Below, piece by piece: positions 45,369 through 54,155 of a stretch of DNA of 55,046 bases. Every line of letters begins with the position of its first letter. Within the stretch, counting starts at the first letter, position 1. Position numbers and translations under genes: made by a program. The stretch spans positions 1 through 55,046 of the forward strand of contig JAQYLI010000023.1 of the NCBI GenBank assembly GCA_028720105.1. Direction: 5' to 3'. The DNA comes from Oscillospiraceae bacterium (GTDB lineage: Bacteria; Bacillota; Clostridia; Oscillospirales; Ruminococcaceae). Below the pieces are notes generated by a model, which did no database searches, was not told the DNA's origin, and was given only the letters and a program-made list of their open reading frames with translations.

Positions 45369-46707
45369 TTCCGCCTTTCAGACCGAATTTCATTCCCTGC
45401 TTTTTGAATACCTCTTTACGGAAAAGTGGATTGTAAATAAGATATGTGGCAAAGCGGTAGGGTGTGCGCAGATTTGTCCGCGGCTCCAGAGCGCGGCTGA
45501 TAATGGACAGCGGACTGTTGAAGCGGCGGCGGCAGTCAAAGGATATTTCCGTAAGCTCGTCGGGGGTCATATTTTTCGGTATAATGCTTGCGTAATTGAA
45601 GCGGTAATCCTCGTGGAGCCACCATTTTCCGCCGTACAGCAGACGGTTTTCACGCTGCATTTTTTCGTAAAGCGGAGTGTTGGGATAGGGCATCAGAATA
45701 TTGAACGCCGCAAAGGTGAACTTGTTTTTTATGGCAAAATCGCAGGTGGCACGGATAGATTCCACCGTATCGCCATCGTGCCCTACGGTAAATGCCGCCC
45801 AGGTCTGCAAGCCCCATTTGCGCAGCTGCTCTATTTCCGACCTGTACATATCCGCAGAGCCTTTTTTGTTTGTCCCCTTGTTCATCTCGGAAATACATTC
45901 GGGAGAGAGGGACTCAAAGCCGATAACAAGTCCGAGACAGCCGCTTTTTACCATAAGAGACATAAGCTCGCTGTCTGCCAGCATATCTATGCTCCCCTGG
46001 CTCACCCAGTGTATTTTCAGCGGTATAAGGGCACGGAAAAGCTCCTTTGCCTTTTCACGGTTACATACTATATTGTCGTCCACGAAAAAAAGCAGCTTTC
46101 TTTTCTGGGCTCTTATCTCCCTGATAACGTCCTCCACGGGACGGCAGAAATGCCTTGCCTTGAAATACACCGACGAAGCGCAGAAGCTGCATCTGTGGCT
46201 GCACCCTCTCGAAAATTGGAGCAGGGTTATGGGCAGATAGCCCTTTCCCTCAAAAATATCCCGACGGGTGATGACATTCATCTGCGGACAGGTGGGCTGT
46301 ACCACATCATACCGTTTTTTCAGCTCTCCCCGTTTCAGGTCCTCAAGCATTTCTGCCCAGACAGGCTCCGCGTCTCCGACGATAACGCTGTCGCAGTGCT
46401 CGGACACCTCCTCGGGAATAAGCACAGCGTGTATTCCCCCCATAACCACCTTTACGCCCCGTCTGCGGTACTCCTCGCTTATCTCGTATGCTCTCCGGGC
46501 GGTGAAGGTCTCAACGGTTATAGCCACAATATCCGTAGGCTCATCGTATGGTATGGTCTCCATTCGGTCGTCGTAAAGCACAACGTCAAAATCGGGGGGC
46601 GTAAGCGCCGCAAGTATACCCAGCTGCAGCGGCTCCATACGCGCTTCGTCAACATACAGGCTGTGCTCCCGCCGCCCGATATTAGGTTTGATCAGCGTCA
46701 GCTTCAT
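45355..46707 (-). CDS. B12-binding radical SAM protein (third of five)
   Basis: 450 residues. Cobalamin-binding domain (about 1-135) with MGGIHAVLIPEE, radical SAM cluster cysteines C169, C173, C176 (SRGCSHRCSFCAS), FFVDDNIVCNR, LVIGFESLSPE, then WWLHEDYRFNYASIIPKNM in the C-terminal part. Closest in-window relatives are the genes at 40455 (MEPL-x-LAALTPPD) and 46682. It overlaps the upstream gene by 26 bases. Confidence 0.88.
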   Translation of the reverse strand: MKLTLIKPNIGRREHSLYVDEARMEPLQLGILAALTPPDFDVVLYDDRMETIPYDEPTDIVAITVETFTARRAYEISEEYRRRGVKVVMGGIHAVLIPEEVSEHCDSVIVGDAEPVWAEMLEDLKRGELKKRYDVVQPTCPQMNVITRRDIFEGKGYLPITLLQFSRGCSHRCSFCASSVYFKARHFCRPVEDVIREIRAQKRKLLFFVDDNIVCNREKAKELFRALIPLKIHWVSQGSIDMLADSELMSLMVKSGCLGLVIGFESLSPECISEMNKGTNKKGSADMYRSEIEQLRKWGLQTWAAFTVGHDGDTVESIRATCDFAIKNKFTFAAFNILMPYPNTPLYEKMQRENRLLYGGKWWLHEDYRFNYASIIPKNMTPDELTEISFDCRRRFNSPLSIISRALEPRTNLRTPYRFATYLIYNPLFRKEVFKKQGMKFGLKGGNDDA

Positions 46708-48004
46708 TAAGTATACCTCCCAGCAGCTGTCCCTGTTTTTTCAGTATTTCACGGTGAGAAATTATATTTGCAAGTATGAACACAAAAAAGTTCAGCGGAA
46801 TAAAATTGACGGGATTTGAAAACAGCCTTTTTATAATGCAGCCTGCGGAATAAAAATCCGTGCGCATTTTCAGACAGCCGTTCATAAGCTCCTCGGGGGT
46901 CATATTTTTCGGCAGGAACGCCGTTTCGCCATAACGGTAACTATCCGACAGCCACCATTTTTTATATCTTAGCCTGCCCTGCTTCTCCATCTGTCTGTAG
47001 ACCTCCGTACCCGGCATAGGGATAAGGGGGTTGAAATTTGTGACAGCCATTTTATTTTTCACCGCAAAATCAAAGGTACGTTCAAAAACGTCCTTGTTAT
47101 CCCCGTCGCAGCCCAGCACGAAAGTACCGTATATAAGCAGTCCGTGACGGTATATCCCCTCAATTACCTCTTCGTAATCCCCTGCAAGATTTGCCGACTT
47201 GTGCATCTCCCCCAGACTTTCGGGATTAAGGCTCTCAAAGCCCATCAGCACAAGAAAACAGCCTGCCTTTTTCATCTCTGAAAGCAGCATATCGTCACGG
47301 GCGGCGTCCATACTTATCTGACACGCCCATTTCTTTTTAAGGGGCGCTATCCTGCGGAAAAGCTCCAGCGCGGAGGCTTTGTCGTAAAAAAGATTATCGT
47401 CCACGAAAAATATTATCTTCTCCCCGGCGCTTTTAAGCTCCTCATATACCATATCCGCAGTTTTCCTGCGCACGCAGCTGTACATTGTCTTAATGGAGCA
47501 AAATCCGCAGTTGTATTTGCAGCCGCGGGATATCTGGTAAACGCCGATGCCGTAATATTTATGACGATATACCGACGGGTCGTCACGGAATATCTCCAGC
47601 GGACGGCTTTCATCGGAGGAGTATATTTTTTTCGGAGTGCCTTTTTTGCAGTCTGCAAGGAAATCCTCCCATAAGCCCTCTGCGTCTCCCGTTATCACCG
47701 AGTCAGCGTATTCAAGCATCTCATCGGGCATAACACAGGCGTGAAATCCGCCCATAACGATTATATTTTTACTGCTCCTGTATTTTTTTGCAAGGATATA
47801 CGCGCGCTTTGCGGTATAGGTCTCCACGGAAAAAGCGATAATGTCCGAGCTTATACTTTCGGGCAGTTTTTCAACACGCTCGTCAATAAATTCGATATCA
47901 AATTCCTTAGGAGTATGGCTCTTTATTATGCCGAAAAGCAGCGGTTTCATAGCGTCAGAGCTTATATGCTCAAACATATTCAGCCTGATAAAGGTTATTT
48001 TCAT
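46682..48004 (-). CDS. B12-binding radical SAM protein (second of five)
   Basis: 440 residues. Cobalamin-binding domain (1-130; MGGFHACVMPDEM), cluster cysteines C162, C166, C169 (SRGCKYNCGFCSI), FFVDDNLFYDK, LVLMGFESLNPES and C-terminal WWLSDSYRYGETAFLPKNM. Same subfamily as the third and fifth copies. ATGA overlap with the first gene of the operon. Confidence 0.88.
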   Translation of the reverse strand: MKITFIRLNMFEHISSDAMKPLLFGIIKSHTPKEFDIEFIDERVEKLPESISSDIIAFSVETYTAKRAYILAKKYRSSKNIIVMGGFHACVMPDEMLEYADSVITGDAEGLWEDFLADCKKGTPKKIYSSDESRPLEIFRDDPSVYRHKYYGIGVYQISRGCKYNCGFCSIKTMYSCVRRKTADMVYEELKSAGEKIIFFVDDNLFYDKASALELFRRIAPLKKKWACQISMDAARDDMLLSEMKKAGCFLVLMGFESLNPESLGEMHKSANLAGDYEEVIEGIYRHGLLIYGTFVLGCDGDNKDVFERTFDFAVKNKMAVTNFNPLIPMPGTEVYRQMEKQGRLRYKKWWLSDSYRYGETAFLPKNMTPEELMNGCLKMRTDFYSAGCIIKRLFSNPVNFIPLNFFVFILANIISHREILKKQGQLLGGILNEADADQT

Positions 48005-49302
48005 TTTCGGGCTCCCTTGTCGATACCGAGAAATTTAAAGCCGATATTTGCTCCCAGAAGAATAAACACATAGGGCTTTTTCCGCCACACTGATCTAAAT
48101 GTGCGCCTTAACACCCTGTGCCAGCTGTAGGCTTCCTTCCATACCCTGCGGTATATCTCATCAAGCCGCTGCGGAGACATATTCTTCGGCTCAAATACAG
48201 CATTGTGCTGGTTATAAAGGCTCCAGTCCTTAGTTATGATACGTCCCGCGCGGTCGTATTCCTCAAAATGCCTTGTGCCGGGATAAGGCGTCAGGACGGA
48301 AAATCTGCACAGATCAAGACCCAGCCTGTCCACACGTTCGGGCAATGCAAGAAGCTCCTCCTCGGTATCATTGTCAAAGCCCAGCACAAAGCAGCCGTTT
48401 ACGGCTATACCGTGCTTATGTATATTGTCGATTATCTCCTTGTATTTGTCCGCATCGTGAAAGCGCTTTGCAGCATTGGTCAGCGACTGTGAATTAAGGG
48501 ATTCCAGACCGATAAGCACGCCGCGGCAGCCGCTTTCATATGCCGCTGTCATAAGCTCGTCATCATATCCCAGGTCTGCGGTAGCGTTTGCCGCCCACAG
48601 TATTTTCAGCGGTTTCAGCACATTCATAAGCTCCATTGCATAGCTGCGATTCCCGAAAAAGTTCGGGTCATAGAATATTACCATCTTTGATCTAAGCTGT
48701 GCTATCTCTTCCGCAACGCTTTCCGCTGAACGGGGACAGCTTTTCCACATCGTACTCATTGAGCAGTATTTGCAGCAGTTTGAACAGCCCCTGTCAGCAG
48801 TTACGGCAGGTATTTTCAGCTTTTTTCGGCCTGTTATCTTATCCCTTGCAGGTATGGTAAAATCCTCTGCGCAGACGTTATAATCACGGTATAATTTTTT
48901 TGGAGCGCCGTTAAGATAATCCTGTATAAATAGGGGTACGGACTTTTCCGCAGGACCGACAATGACCGTATGGCAGTGCTCTGCCGCTTCCTCGGGCAAT
49001 GCCGTTGCGTGATATCCTCCGCAGACAACATAGGCTCCCCTTTTGCGGAACTCTGCGCAGTGTTTGTATGCGGAAAGAGAGGACGAGGTCTCAAAGGAAA
49101 GCATAACTATATCGTATTTTTGCTTATCATGATCAACACGCTGGGAGTTCTCGTCAATAACATCTATCCTCTCAAAAACGCCCTCGGGAATAAGAGAATA
49201 TAACACCGCAAGGGTAAGAGAGGGGTAGGACAGCAGCTCGGAAAATCTCCCCCGATAGGATAGCTCTTTTTCGTTCCAGACGTGGACAAGCAGCAGTTTC
49301 AT
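48001..49302 (-). CDS. B12-binding radical SAM protein (first of five)
   Basis: 433 residues from the ATG at 49302, which has GGGAG 9 bases upstream; the frame is open to 49317. Cobalamin-binding domain (1-135; CGGYHATALPEEAAEH), cluster cysteines C173, C177, C180 (DRGCSNCCKYCSM), IFYDPNFFGNR, GVLIGLESLNSQS, and C-terminal HNAVFEPKNMSPQRLDEI. Pairs with the fourth copy by cysteine position and C-terminus. First gene of the operon, behind a good promoter. Confidence 0.88.
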   Translation of the reverse strand: MKLLLVHVWNEKELSYRGRFSELLSYPSLTLAVLYSLIPEGVFERIDVIDENSQRVDHDKQKYDIVMLSFETSSSLSAYKHCAEFRKRGAYVVCGGYHATALPEEAAEHCHTVIVGPAEKSVPLFIQDYLNGAPKKLYRDYNVCAEDFTIPARDKITGRKKLKIPAVTADRGCSNCCKYCSMSTMWKSCPRSAESVAEEIAQLRSKMVIFYDPNFFGNRSYAMELMNVLKPLKILWAANATADLGYDDELMTAAYESGCRGVLIGLESLNSQSLTNAAKRFHDADKYKEIIDNIHKHGIAVNGCFVLGFDNDTEEELLALPERVDRLGLDLCRFSVLTPYPGTRHFEEYDRAGRIITKDWSLYNQHNAVFEPKNMSPQRLDEIYRRVWKEAYSWHRVLRRTFRSVWRKKPYVFILLGANIGFKFLGIDKGARK

Positions 49303-49355
49303 TTTGTTTTCTCCCATACGCTTTTTATAAAAAAATGCAGATATTTGACATCAAT

Positions 49356-49384
49356 ATTATAACATATATATACTGCCTTTGCAA
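49356..49384 (-). promoter_or_regulatory. Promoter of the radical SAM operon
   Basis: On the minus strand TTGCAA (49384-49379), 17 bases, TATAAT (49361-49356), about 55 bases before the first start. It probably drives all nine-plus kilobases to 39440, as no later gap exceeds 25 bases. Confidence 0.75.
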
Positions 49385-49466
49385 TAGATGCTGTTTCATT
49401 TTAAAACTCGGGCAGGGACAGTACCATCTGTCGCCCTCAAATTACATTTTGTCCTGCTTTTGTATA

Positions 49467-49926
49467 TCACATACTTCCAACAAGTGCGAAATAAAGCACG
49501 GGAGCCATAATAACGAGCCCGATTCCAAATCCCAGCATTCTCATCTGAGGACGGCACTGACCGAAATATGTACCGTCGCCCATATCAATAAAAAGGCTGT
49601 CGAAATCATTGGGGTGATAAATGATATTGACTGTTTTTCCCTCCCCAGCATTTCGGGATATTCTTCTGGTGTAAAGCCGTTTTTATTGCAGTAAAAGAAG
49701 ATAGCCTTGTCCTCAAAGCCCCATTTGACCACAAATCTTACCACAGGCGTAAGCAGTCCGTCAGATGTGGTGGTTATCTGTTTGATAGTCGCTTCTGTCC
49801 TTACGCCGTTTTTGATTATCCAGTCATAAAGCTTCTGCCGTCCTTGCCGTTAAACAGAAAATGAGCCGCAATTATCACTATACCAATAACTGCCATTCCG
49901 ATACAAATAAGCATAAAAGAGTCCAT
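49467..49926 (-). pseudogene. Frameshifted small membrane protein (DUF3592-like)
   Basis: A good ribosome site (AAGGAGAT) and ATG at 49926 open a frame with a membrane segment (MDSFMLICIGMAVIGIVIIA) that stops at TAA after about 36 codons. A shift of frame continues with LYDWIIKNGVRTEATIKQI and, through VVRFVVKWGFEDKA, to YPEMLG; a second shift yields GKTVNIIYHPNDFDSLFIDM and ends with a second membrane segment (LGFGIGLVIMAPVLYFALVG) at a TGA at 49469-49467. Together this has the layout of DUF3592 proteins: membrane helix, soluble beta domain, V-x-YHPND motif, membrane helix. Two frameshifts suggest decay, or sequencing error. Confidence 0.7.
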
Positions 49927-49970
49927 AATCATATCTCCTTATTAAAAAAATTATCTGTTGGTTTTTGAAA

Positions 49971-50867
49971 TTATCTTCTGCCCGAAGCATATTCGCCCAT
50001 ATTGATGTCAATTACCTGTCTTGACGGCTGGATAAGCGCATTTTCATACTGACATCTCCACTGAACATCACGGCATATCCTGCCGTCTCTTATGCCGTCA
50101 ATGGTCTCGCCGCTTTTAATGGGACAGTTATTTGCATATATGTAGGACAGCATACTATACGCGTGATCAACCACCGCATTCTGGTCCATACCGTGAAAAT
50201 GATACTGAAGGTCTGGCAGGAAAAGGGTGCTCATACCAAGGGTGTCCACCATCATATCTTCCGTTCCTTCTATCCTGAAAAATCTGACGTTCACAGCAAA
50301 GAAAACAAATCTGTCCTCCCGGTATATTTCCTTATTAAGTATATTTTCACGGGTGAACATCTTTCCCGATGTTTCAAACATAACCGCACGGCAGGTCGGG
50401 AACATCTCAAGCAGCGCTTCCATAAAATCCATCAGCATATCCGCTCTGTCTTTATAATCAAGTCCTGCCGCAAGCATATCCGTCGCAACCACCTGATATC
50501 TGCACTTTTCAAATATCTCATCGCTTTCGGGACAGTCCCACATCTGGCTCATAGTGATAGTATCGGGGTGCCAGTCGGTGATCTCGGTGCAGCCCGTTAT
50601 CATAAGCATAGGAGGAACAGCGCCGTCCTTGAACTGTGTGCTGTATTTCTTTACAGCAAAGCTGGCGGTGCTGTCGCTGTAGCCGAAGCATTCATTTTCG
50701 CCAACGTGCTTGTCCATTGAGCCGCACATAAGCTCCTTTGCAGGCATATCGCATTTTTCCTCAAAAAGAAGATGCATAATAAAAACCGTTCCCATCTGCT
50801 GCACAAGCGAATTATTCTGCTTGATCTTTTGGGTCTTGTTTGAAAATATTTTTTCGAAAAATCCCAT
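49971..50867 (-). CDS. DUF4261-like protein
   Basis: 298 residues, cytoplasmic by appearance. Similar in layout to the DUF4261 family, with a C-terminal YHFHGMDQNAVVDHAYSMLSYIYANNCPIKSGETIDG segment that is the characteristic part. Function unknown; such proteins often occur near polymorphic toxin or immunity loci, but nothing here supports that directly. GGGGGAT precedes the ATG. The frameshifted gene follows 44 bases downstream. Confidence 0.7.
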   Translation of the reverse strand: MGFFEKIFSNKTQKIKQNNSLVQQMGTVFIMHLLFEEKCDMPAKELMCGSMDKHVGENECFGYSDSTASFAVKKYSTQFKDGAVPPMLMITGCTEITDWHPDTITMSQMWDCPESDEIFEKCRYQVVATDMLAAGLDYKDRADMLMDFMEALLEMFPTCRAVMFETSGKMFTRENILNKEIYREDRFVFFAVNVRFFRIEGTEDMMVDTLGMSTLFLPDLQYHFHGMDQNAVVDHAYSMLSYIYANNCPIKSGETIDGIRDGRICRDVQWRCQYENALIQPSRQVIDINMGEYASGRR

Positions 50868-50909
50868 TTACATATCCCCCTTTTGTGATTATAAATTTTG
50901 TATAAAATT

Positions 50910-50938
50910 ATTGTATCATATAGCCATTAAGAAGTCAA
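50910..50938 (-). promoter_or_regulatory. Promoter of the DUF4261-like gene
   Basis: On the minus strand TTGACT (50938-50933), 17 bases, TACAAT (50915-50910), about 43 bases before the start. Confidence 0.75.
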
Positions 50939-50983
50939 CATTATAAGCAGATTTAACCGCCTGACGCGGAGACTTATAAAAAA

Positions 50984-51034
50984 GAGCACCCGTATACCGC
51001 TTTCATTCAGTGGTATCAGAGTGCTCATTTTTTT
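50984..51034. terminator. Bidirectional terminator after the GH59 fragment
   Basis: GAGCAC...ATACC (50984-50997) pairs with GGTAT...GTGCTC (51012-51026). T runs follow on both strands (eight T on the plus strand, six on the minus), so it can end the minus-strand GH59 gene. Confidence 0.82.
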
Positions 51035-51109
51035 CTTTCGCAGAGCGGCGATCGCTCTCCGTTTTGATAAAATTTATCCTTTATCTCATATCTCAAATAT
51101 ATCGCTGCA

Positions 51110-52699
51110 TCAGTATTCTATCACATCAACAGCAAACCTGCCGCTTGTAACAACTATCTTTACATCGTGGCTGCCCTCTGGAACATCTGCCGAATAGAAA
51201 CACTGACGAGCCTTAACGCCCTTAGTCTCAACAGCCTCCAGCAGTTCCCCGTCAACGTAAACATCAAAACCACATTCCATAATCTTTCCGATAAGGGCAA
51301 AATGGTCGCCCTCAAAGCTGAATTCCATACTCTTTTCGCCCGTATCTTCCTCCGAAATTTCCGCCTTGGAACGGGTGCGGTTGAAATGGATATAATCGTC
51401 GGGAACCTTTCTGTCCCAATTACCGTTATATATAACGGACGGGTCATGGTCGTCAACTCTTGTAATGATGGGCTTGCAGCCGTCAACGGGGTATATTTTC
51501 AGGTTATCGAAAATATTGTTGTAAAGTCCGCTGCCAATGGAAATTCGTCCCGAATGTGCATATCCCATTTCATCGTCAAATGAGGCAAGCTCCGCTCCGT
51601 CAAGCTGTGCGGCAATATGCTTTCCTGCGGCAGTGATCTTTATCGTATGCCACTTGGAAGCGTCAAAATTATCAATATTCCCTTTCTGCACGGCTTCTGT
51701 ATTCTTTTTCAGTTCAAAATATCCGCTGGGATAAGCTCTCAGGCTGTATCCGTTTTCCGCAGACCAGGAATCCAGCTCTGCTGTGAGGTATCGCACGCCA
51801 AAGGAAACGTAATTGTCAGATTTGTCGCTTTCCAGCTTGAAGCTTATCTCTGCGGAATAGTTCGCCCAGCGGTCGTCACCGAGAGAAGTAATAGGATTGG
51901 GCGTACCCCTCAAACGCCAGTCGGTAGGCTTGTTATCGGCGTTTATCATCTGCATAAGTACCTTGTTGCCGTCAATCTCGGCAACCTCGAAGGCTCCGCC
52001 CTGGTCGGTGGTGTAAAGAGGAGCATTTCCTCTTGCGGAGAGAAATTCATCGGAATATTCAAAATCGTCCGAGTAGTTTATATCAAGGGGAATATCCTCA
52101 TATCTGCAGTTATAAACAGAAGTATCCGAGGTCTTGTCAAGAGTGGTAACGGTCACTATAGAATAAGGCTTTGTCTCAATGGAAAAGGAATATTTTCCCC
52201 CTTCTTCAACAGGACGGAATGTGCCGATATTCTTAAAATAATTCTCATCATAAGCCTGACCCTCTTCGGGACCCCTTGTCTCCCAGACAGTAAAAGGCGC
52301 GTCAGCAAGCTTCATATTCTCAAGAGTAAAGGTGTAATTTCTCTGCACCTCGCTGTCGTTGCAGATGATGATGGAATAATCACCCGTTTGTGTATCGGTA
52401 ACAGTCATATAATTGTTGGTGGTTTCGGAAATGGAGTGATTTTCCTTGCCGTCGCCGTAGCAGGCGCTGTCAACAAATCTCCAGCCGTTCTTTATAAAAT
52501 GGGTGAAATGTGCGGAAGTCCATATTCCGCTGTCCGCTTCAAAATAGCCGCTCCAGGGGTCCTGTGCATTTATAAGTGATTTCGGAAAATATTTCGCTCC
52601 CGAGTAATACGCTGCCACCGCAGGCTGATATATAGACTTCCTTTTTATTTTCGGGCATATATCGAGACACTGTATAACCGCCTCTGCGCTTATCGGGTC
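51110..52699 (-). pseudogene. GH59 galactosidase (galactocerebrosidase-like), 5'-truncated
   Basis: The open frame runs from an upstream stop at 52700-52702 to 51110 without a real start; a GTG at 52618 exists but begins inside the conserved region. DPWSGYFEADSGIWTSAHFTHF matches the C-terminal end of the GH59 barrel (compare EPWSGHY...SAHTTQF in galactocerebrosidase). A beta-sandwich and a lectin-like laminin G-type domain follow (residues about 200-380; YSAEISFKLES, WHTIKITAAGKHIAAQL), then a C-terminal carbohydrate-binding-like domain. Signal peptide and nearly all of the catalytic barrel with both catalytic glutamates are missing. The break at about 52,695 coincides with the break of a phage holin gene. 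Confidence 0.78.
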
Positions 52700-52929
52700 T
52701 TATAGTAAAAAAGTGTGGTACTTTGTTGATAGTTGTATGCGGAACATACGCAGATAAAATGCTAGGTTTTGATTATATCCGTAATACTGTAGTTATAGGA
52801 TTCTGTGTCGCAGAGTTAATATCAATATGCGAAACTGCGGGTATAATGGGTATCATGCCGAAGCAAGTAAAATCCATATTTGACAGGGTTCTTGATATAA
52901 TGAAGGGTAAAGATAAGGATGATGAATAA
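52696..52929 (+). pseudogene. Phage holin (phage_holin_4_1 type), 5'-truncated
   Basis: Frame reads GLIVKKCGTLLIVVCGTYAD then KMLGFDYIRN and on to a C-terminal IMKGKDKDDE. VKK-x-LLIVV, a second membrane segment and ICETAGIMGIMPKQVKSIFDRVL match the C-terminal two thirds of holins of the toxin-secretion/phage lysis family. The expected first membrane segment and start are missing; a TTG at 52723 has no ribosome site. It overlaps the amidase start by one base, the usual holin-endolysin arrangement. Confidence 0.75.
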
Positions 52930-53738
52930 TGAGCATTTATTTAAAACCTGATGCAGTACATATATGGAACGGGGTAAAAGTAAATCAGTATTTTCTTACG
53001 GATCATAACCCGAATAAAATAGCATTACCGTTGAAGCGTTCAGGTGATGTTATAGGCACAACAATACATAATACGGGACGGATATCAGTAAAGAAAGATA
53101 CCACTCCGGCGGAGCAGTATCTTAGAGCGACAGTAAATGGTAACATGAATAGTGTTCGTGTTCATTTGTATGTTGATGATGTTTGTGCGTGGTTATGTTT
53201 GCCATTGACCTATTCTTCTTGGCATGCTGGGCATACAGGAAGGAAGGATGCTCATGGTTCAGAACGTGGTAATGCTTTCACGTTATCGATTGAGTGCATT
53301 ATGAATGGTTCTGGCGATGAGAAGGACATAAAGGCTCGTGATAACGCTGCGAGAATAGCTGCATATCTGCTCGACTTGTATGGCGGAGAGTTATATACTC
53401 ATAATTATTGGGAGAATATACGAAATGGCAGAAGGGGTAGTATTGACGAACTCAACAAGCTAAATGATGGTTATAAAAACTGCCCGATTTATATCCGTCC
53501 GAAGTGGGATGATTTTAAGGCTCTTGTTAAGTCTTATCGTTCTAAGTACAAATCGTTATATTATGTTCAAGTCGGTGCTTTTAAGAAAGAAGATAACGCT
53601 CGAGCATTTTTAGAGACTGTAAAAAAGGCATATCCGTCAGCTTTTGTGAAGGAGAATGGTCTGTATTACGTTCAAGTCGGTGCATTTTCTGATTTAAATA
53701 ACGCAAACACTTATTTGCAGTTCGTTAAGCAGGATTAA
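52929..53738 (+). CDS. Phage-type N-acetylmuramoyl-L-alanine amidase with SPOR domain
   Basis: 269 residues, an endolysin that cuts the amide between muramic acid and L-alanine. The amidase_2 domain (residues about 10-190) has zinc-binding histidines in GTTIHNTGR, SSWHAGHTG and a C-terminal region with YKNCPIYIRP. A C-terminal SPOR-type sequence (LYYVQVGAFKKEDNARAFL and a partial repeat LYYVQVGAFSDLNNANTYL) should bind peptidoglycan. Codon use is more AT-rich than in neighbouring host genes, in line with phage origin. With the holin fragment it is the remains of a lysis cassette. Confidence 0.88.
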   Translation: MSIYLKPDAVHIWNGVKVNQYFLTDHNPNKIALPLKRSGDVIGTTIHNTGRISVKKDTTPAEQYLRATVNGNMNSVRVHLYVDDVCAWLCLPLTYSSWHAGHTGRKDAHGSERGNAFTLSIECIMNGSGDEKDIKARDNAARIAAYLLDLYGGELYTHNYWENIRNGRRGSIDELNKLNDGYKNCPIYIRPKWDDFKALVKSYRSKYKSLYYVQVGAFKKEDNARAFLETVKKAYPSAFVKENGLYYVQVGAFSDLNNANTYLQFVKQD

Positions 53739-54037
53739 CATTCCGATTGAAATACGAACTCCCCGGCGTTCTCTCCGCCGATCAGCAGCTCATTCACATC
53801 ATCAATAGCCTTCTGAATAACGGAAATGGTTTCTGCCAGCTGACGGAAGTCCGTTTCCGTTATGATAGTCCACTCCGCATCGGTCTGGAATTCTTCTCTT
53901 TCCTCAGAAAAAGTGGGGTATGCACCGCCCGTATCGGAAAAGTATTTCTCGAAAAACTCCTCGGTATGCAGTTTTCCGTCTGTACCGTAAATGTTTATTT
54001 CTTTCGTTTGAAGTTTTTCTCGGATAAGGATTTTCAT
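53735..54037 (-). CDS. Small acidic protein of unknown function
   Basis: About 100 residues from the ATG at 54037 (MKILIREKLQTKEINIYGTD), 11 bases after GAAAGGG. Rich in Glu and Asp; contains EEFFEKYFSDTGGAYPTFSEE and a C-terminal helix QLAETISVIQKAIDDVNELL. No membrane segment. Converges on the amidase gene with the stop codons overlapping. I do not recognise it. Confidence 0.65.
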   Translation of the reverse strand: MKILIREKLQTKEINIYGTDGKLHTEEFFEKYFSDTGGAYPTFSEEREEFQTDAEWTIITETDFRQLAETISVIQKAIDDVNELLIGGENAGEFVFQSEC

Positions 54038-54070
54038 GATTGCTGTCACCCTTTCGTAAATATTATTTGC

Positions 54071-54099
54071 TTGTAATTTTTAGTTGGTTGTGGTATAAT
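54071..54099 (+). promoter_or_regulatory. Promoter of the alpha/beta hydrolase gene
   Basis: TTGTAA, 17 bases, TATAAT. A small hairpin GGGTAG / CTGCCC (about 54109-54124) lies in the leader before the ATG. Confidence 0.7.
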
Positions 54100-54155
54100 G
54101 GACTTATCGGGTAGTAAAACTGCCCGACATATCGGAATTTAATTGAGGAAATGAT

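Noticed and set aside
45613..46710. 365-codon plus-strand frame within the radical SAM operon
   Set aside because: Antisense to a clear radical SAM gene; no domain and no start signals.
51617..52579. 320-codon plus-strand frame opposite the GH59 fragment
   Set aside because: Antisense shadow; the GH59 similarity is on the minus strand.
52696..54155. Intact prophage
   Set aside because: Only a truncated holin and an amidase are present; no integrase, structural or packaging genes and no attachment sites seen in the window.
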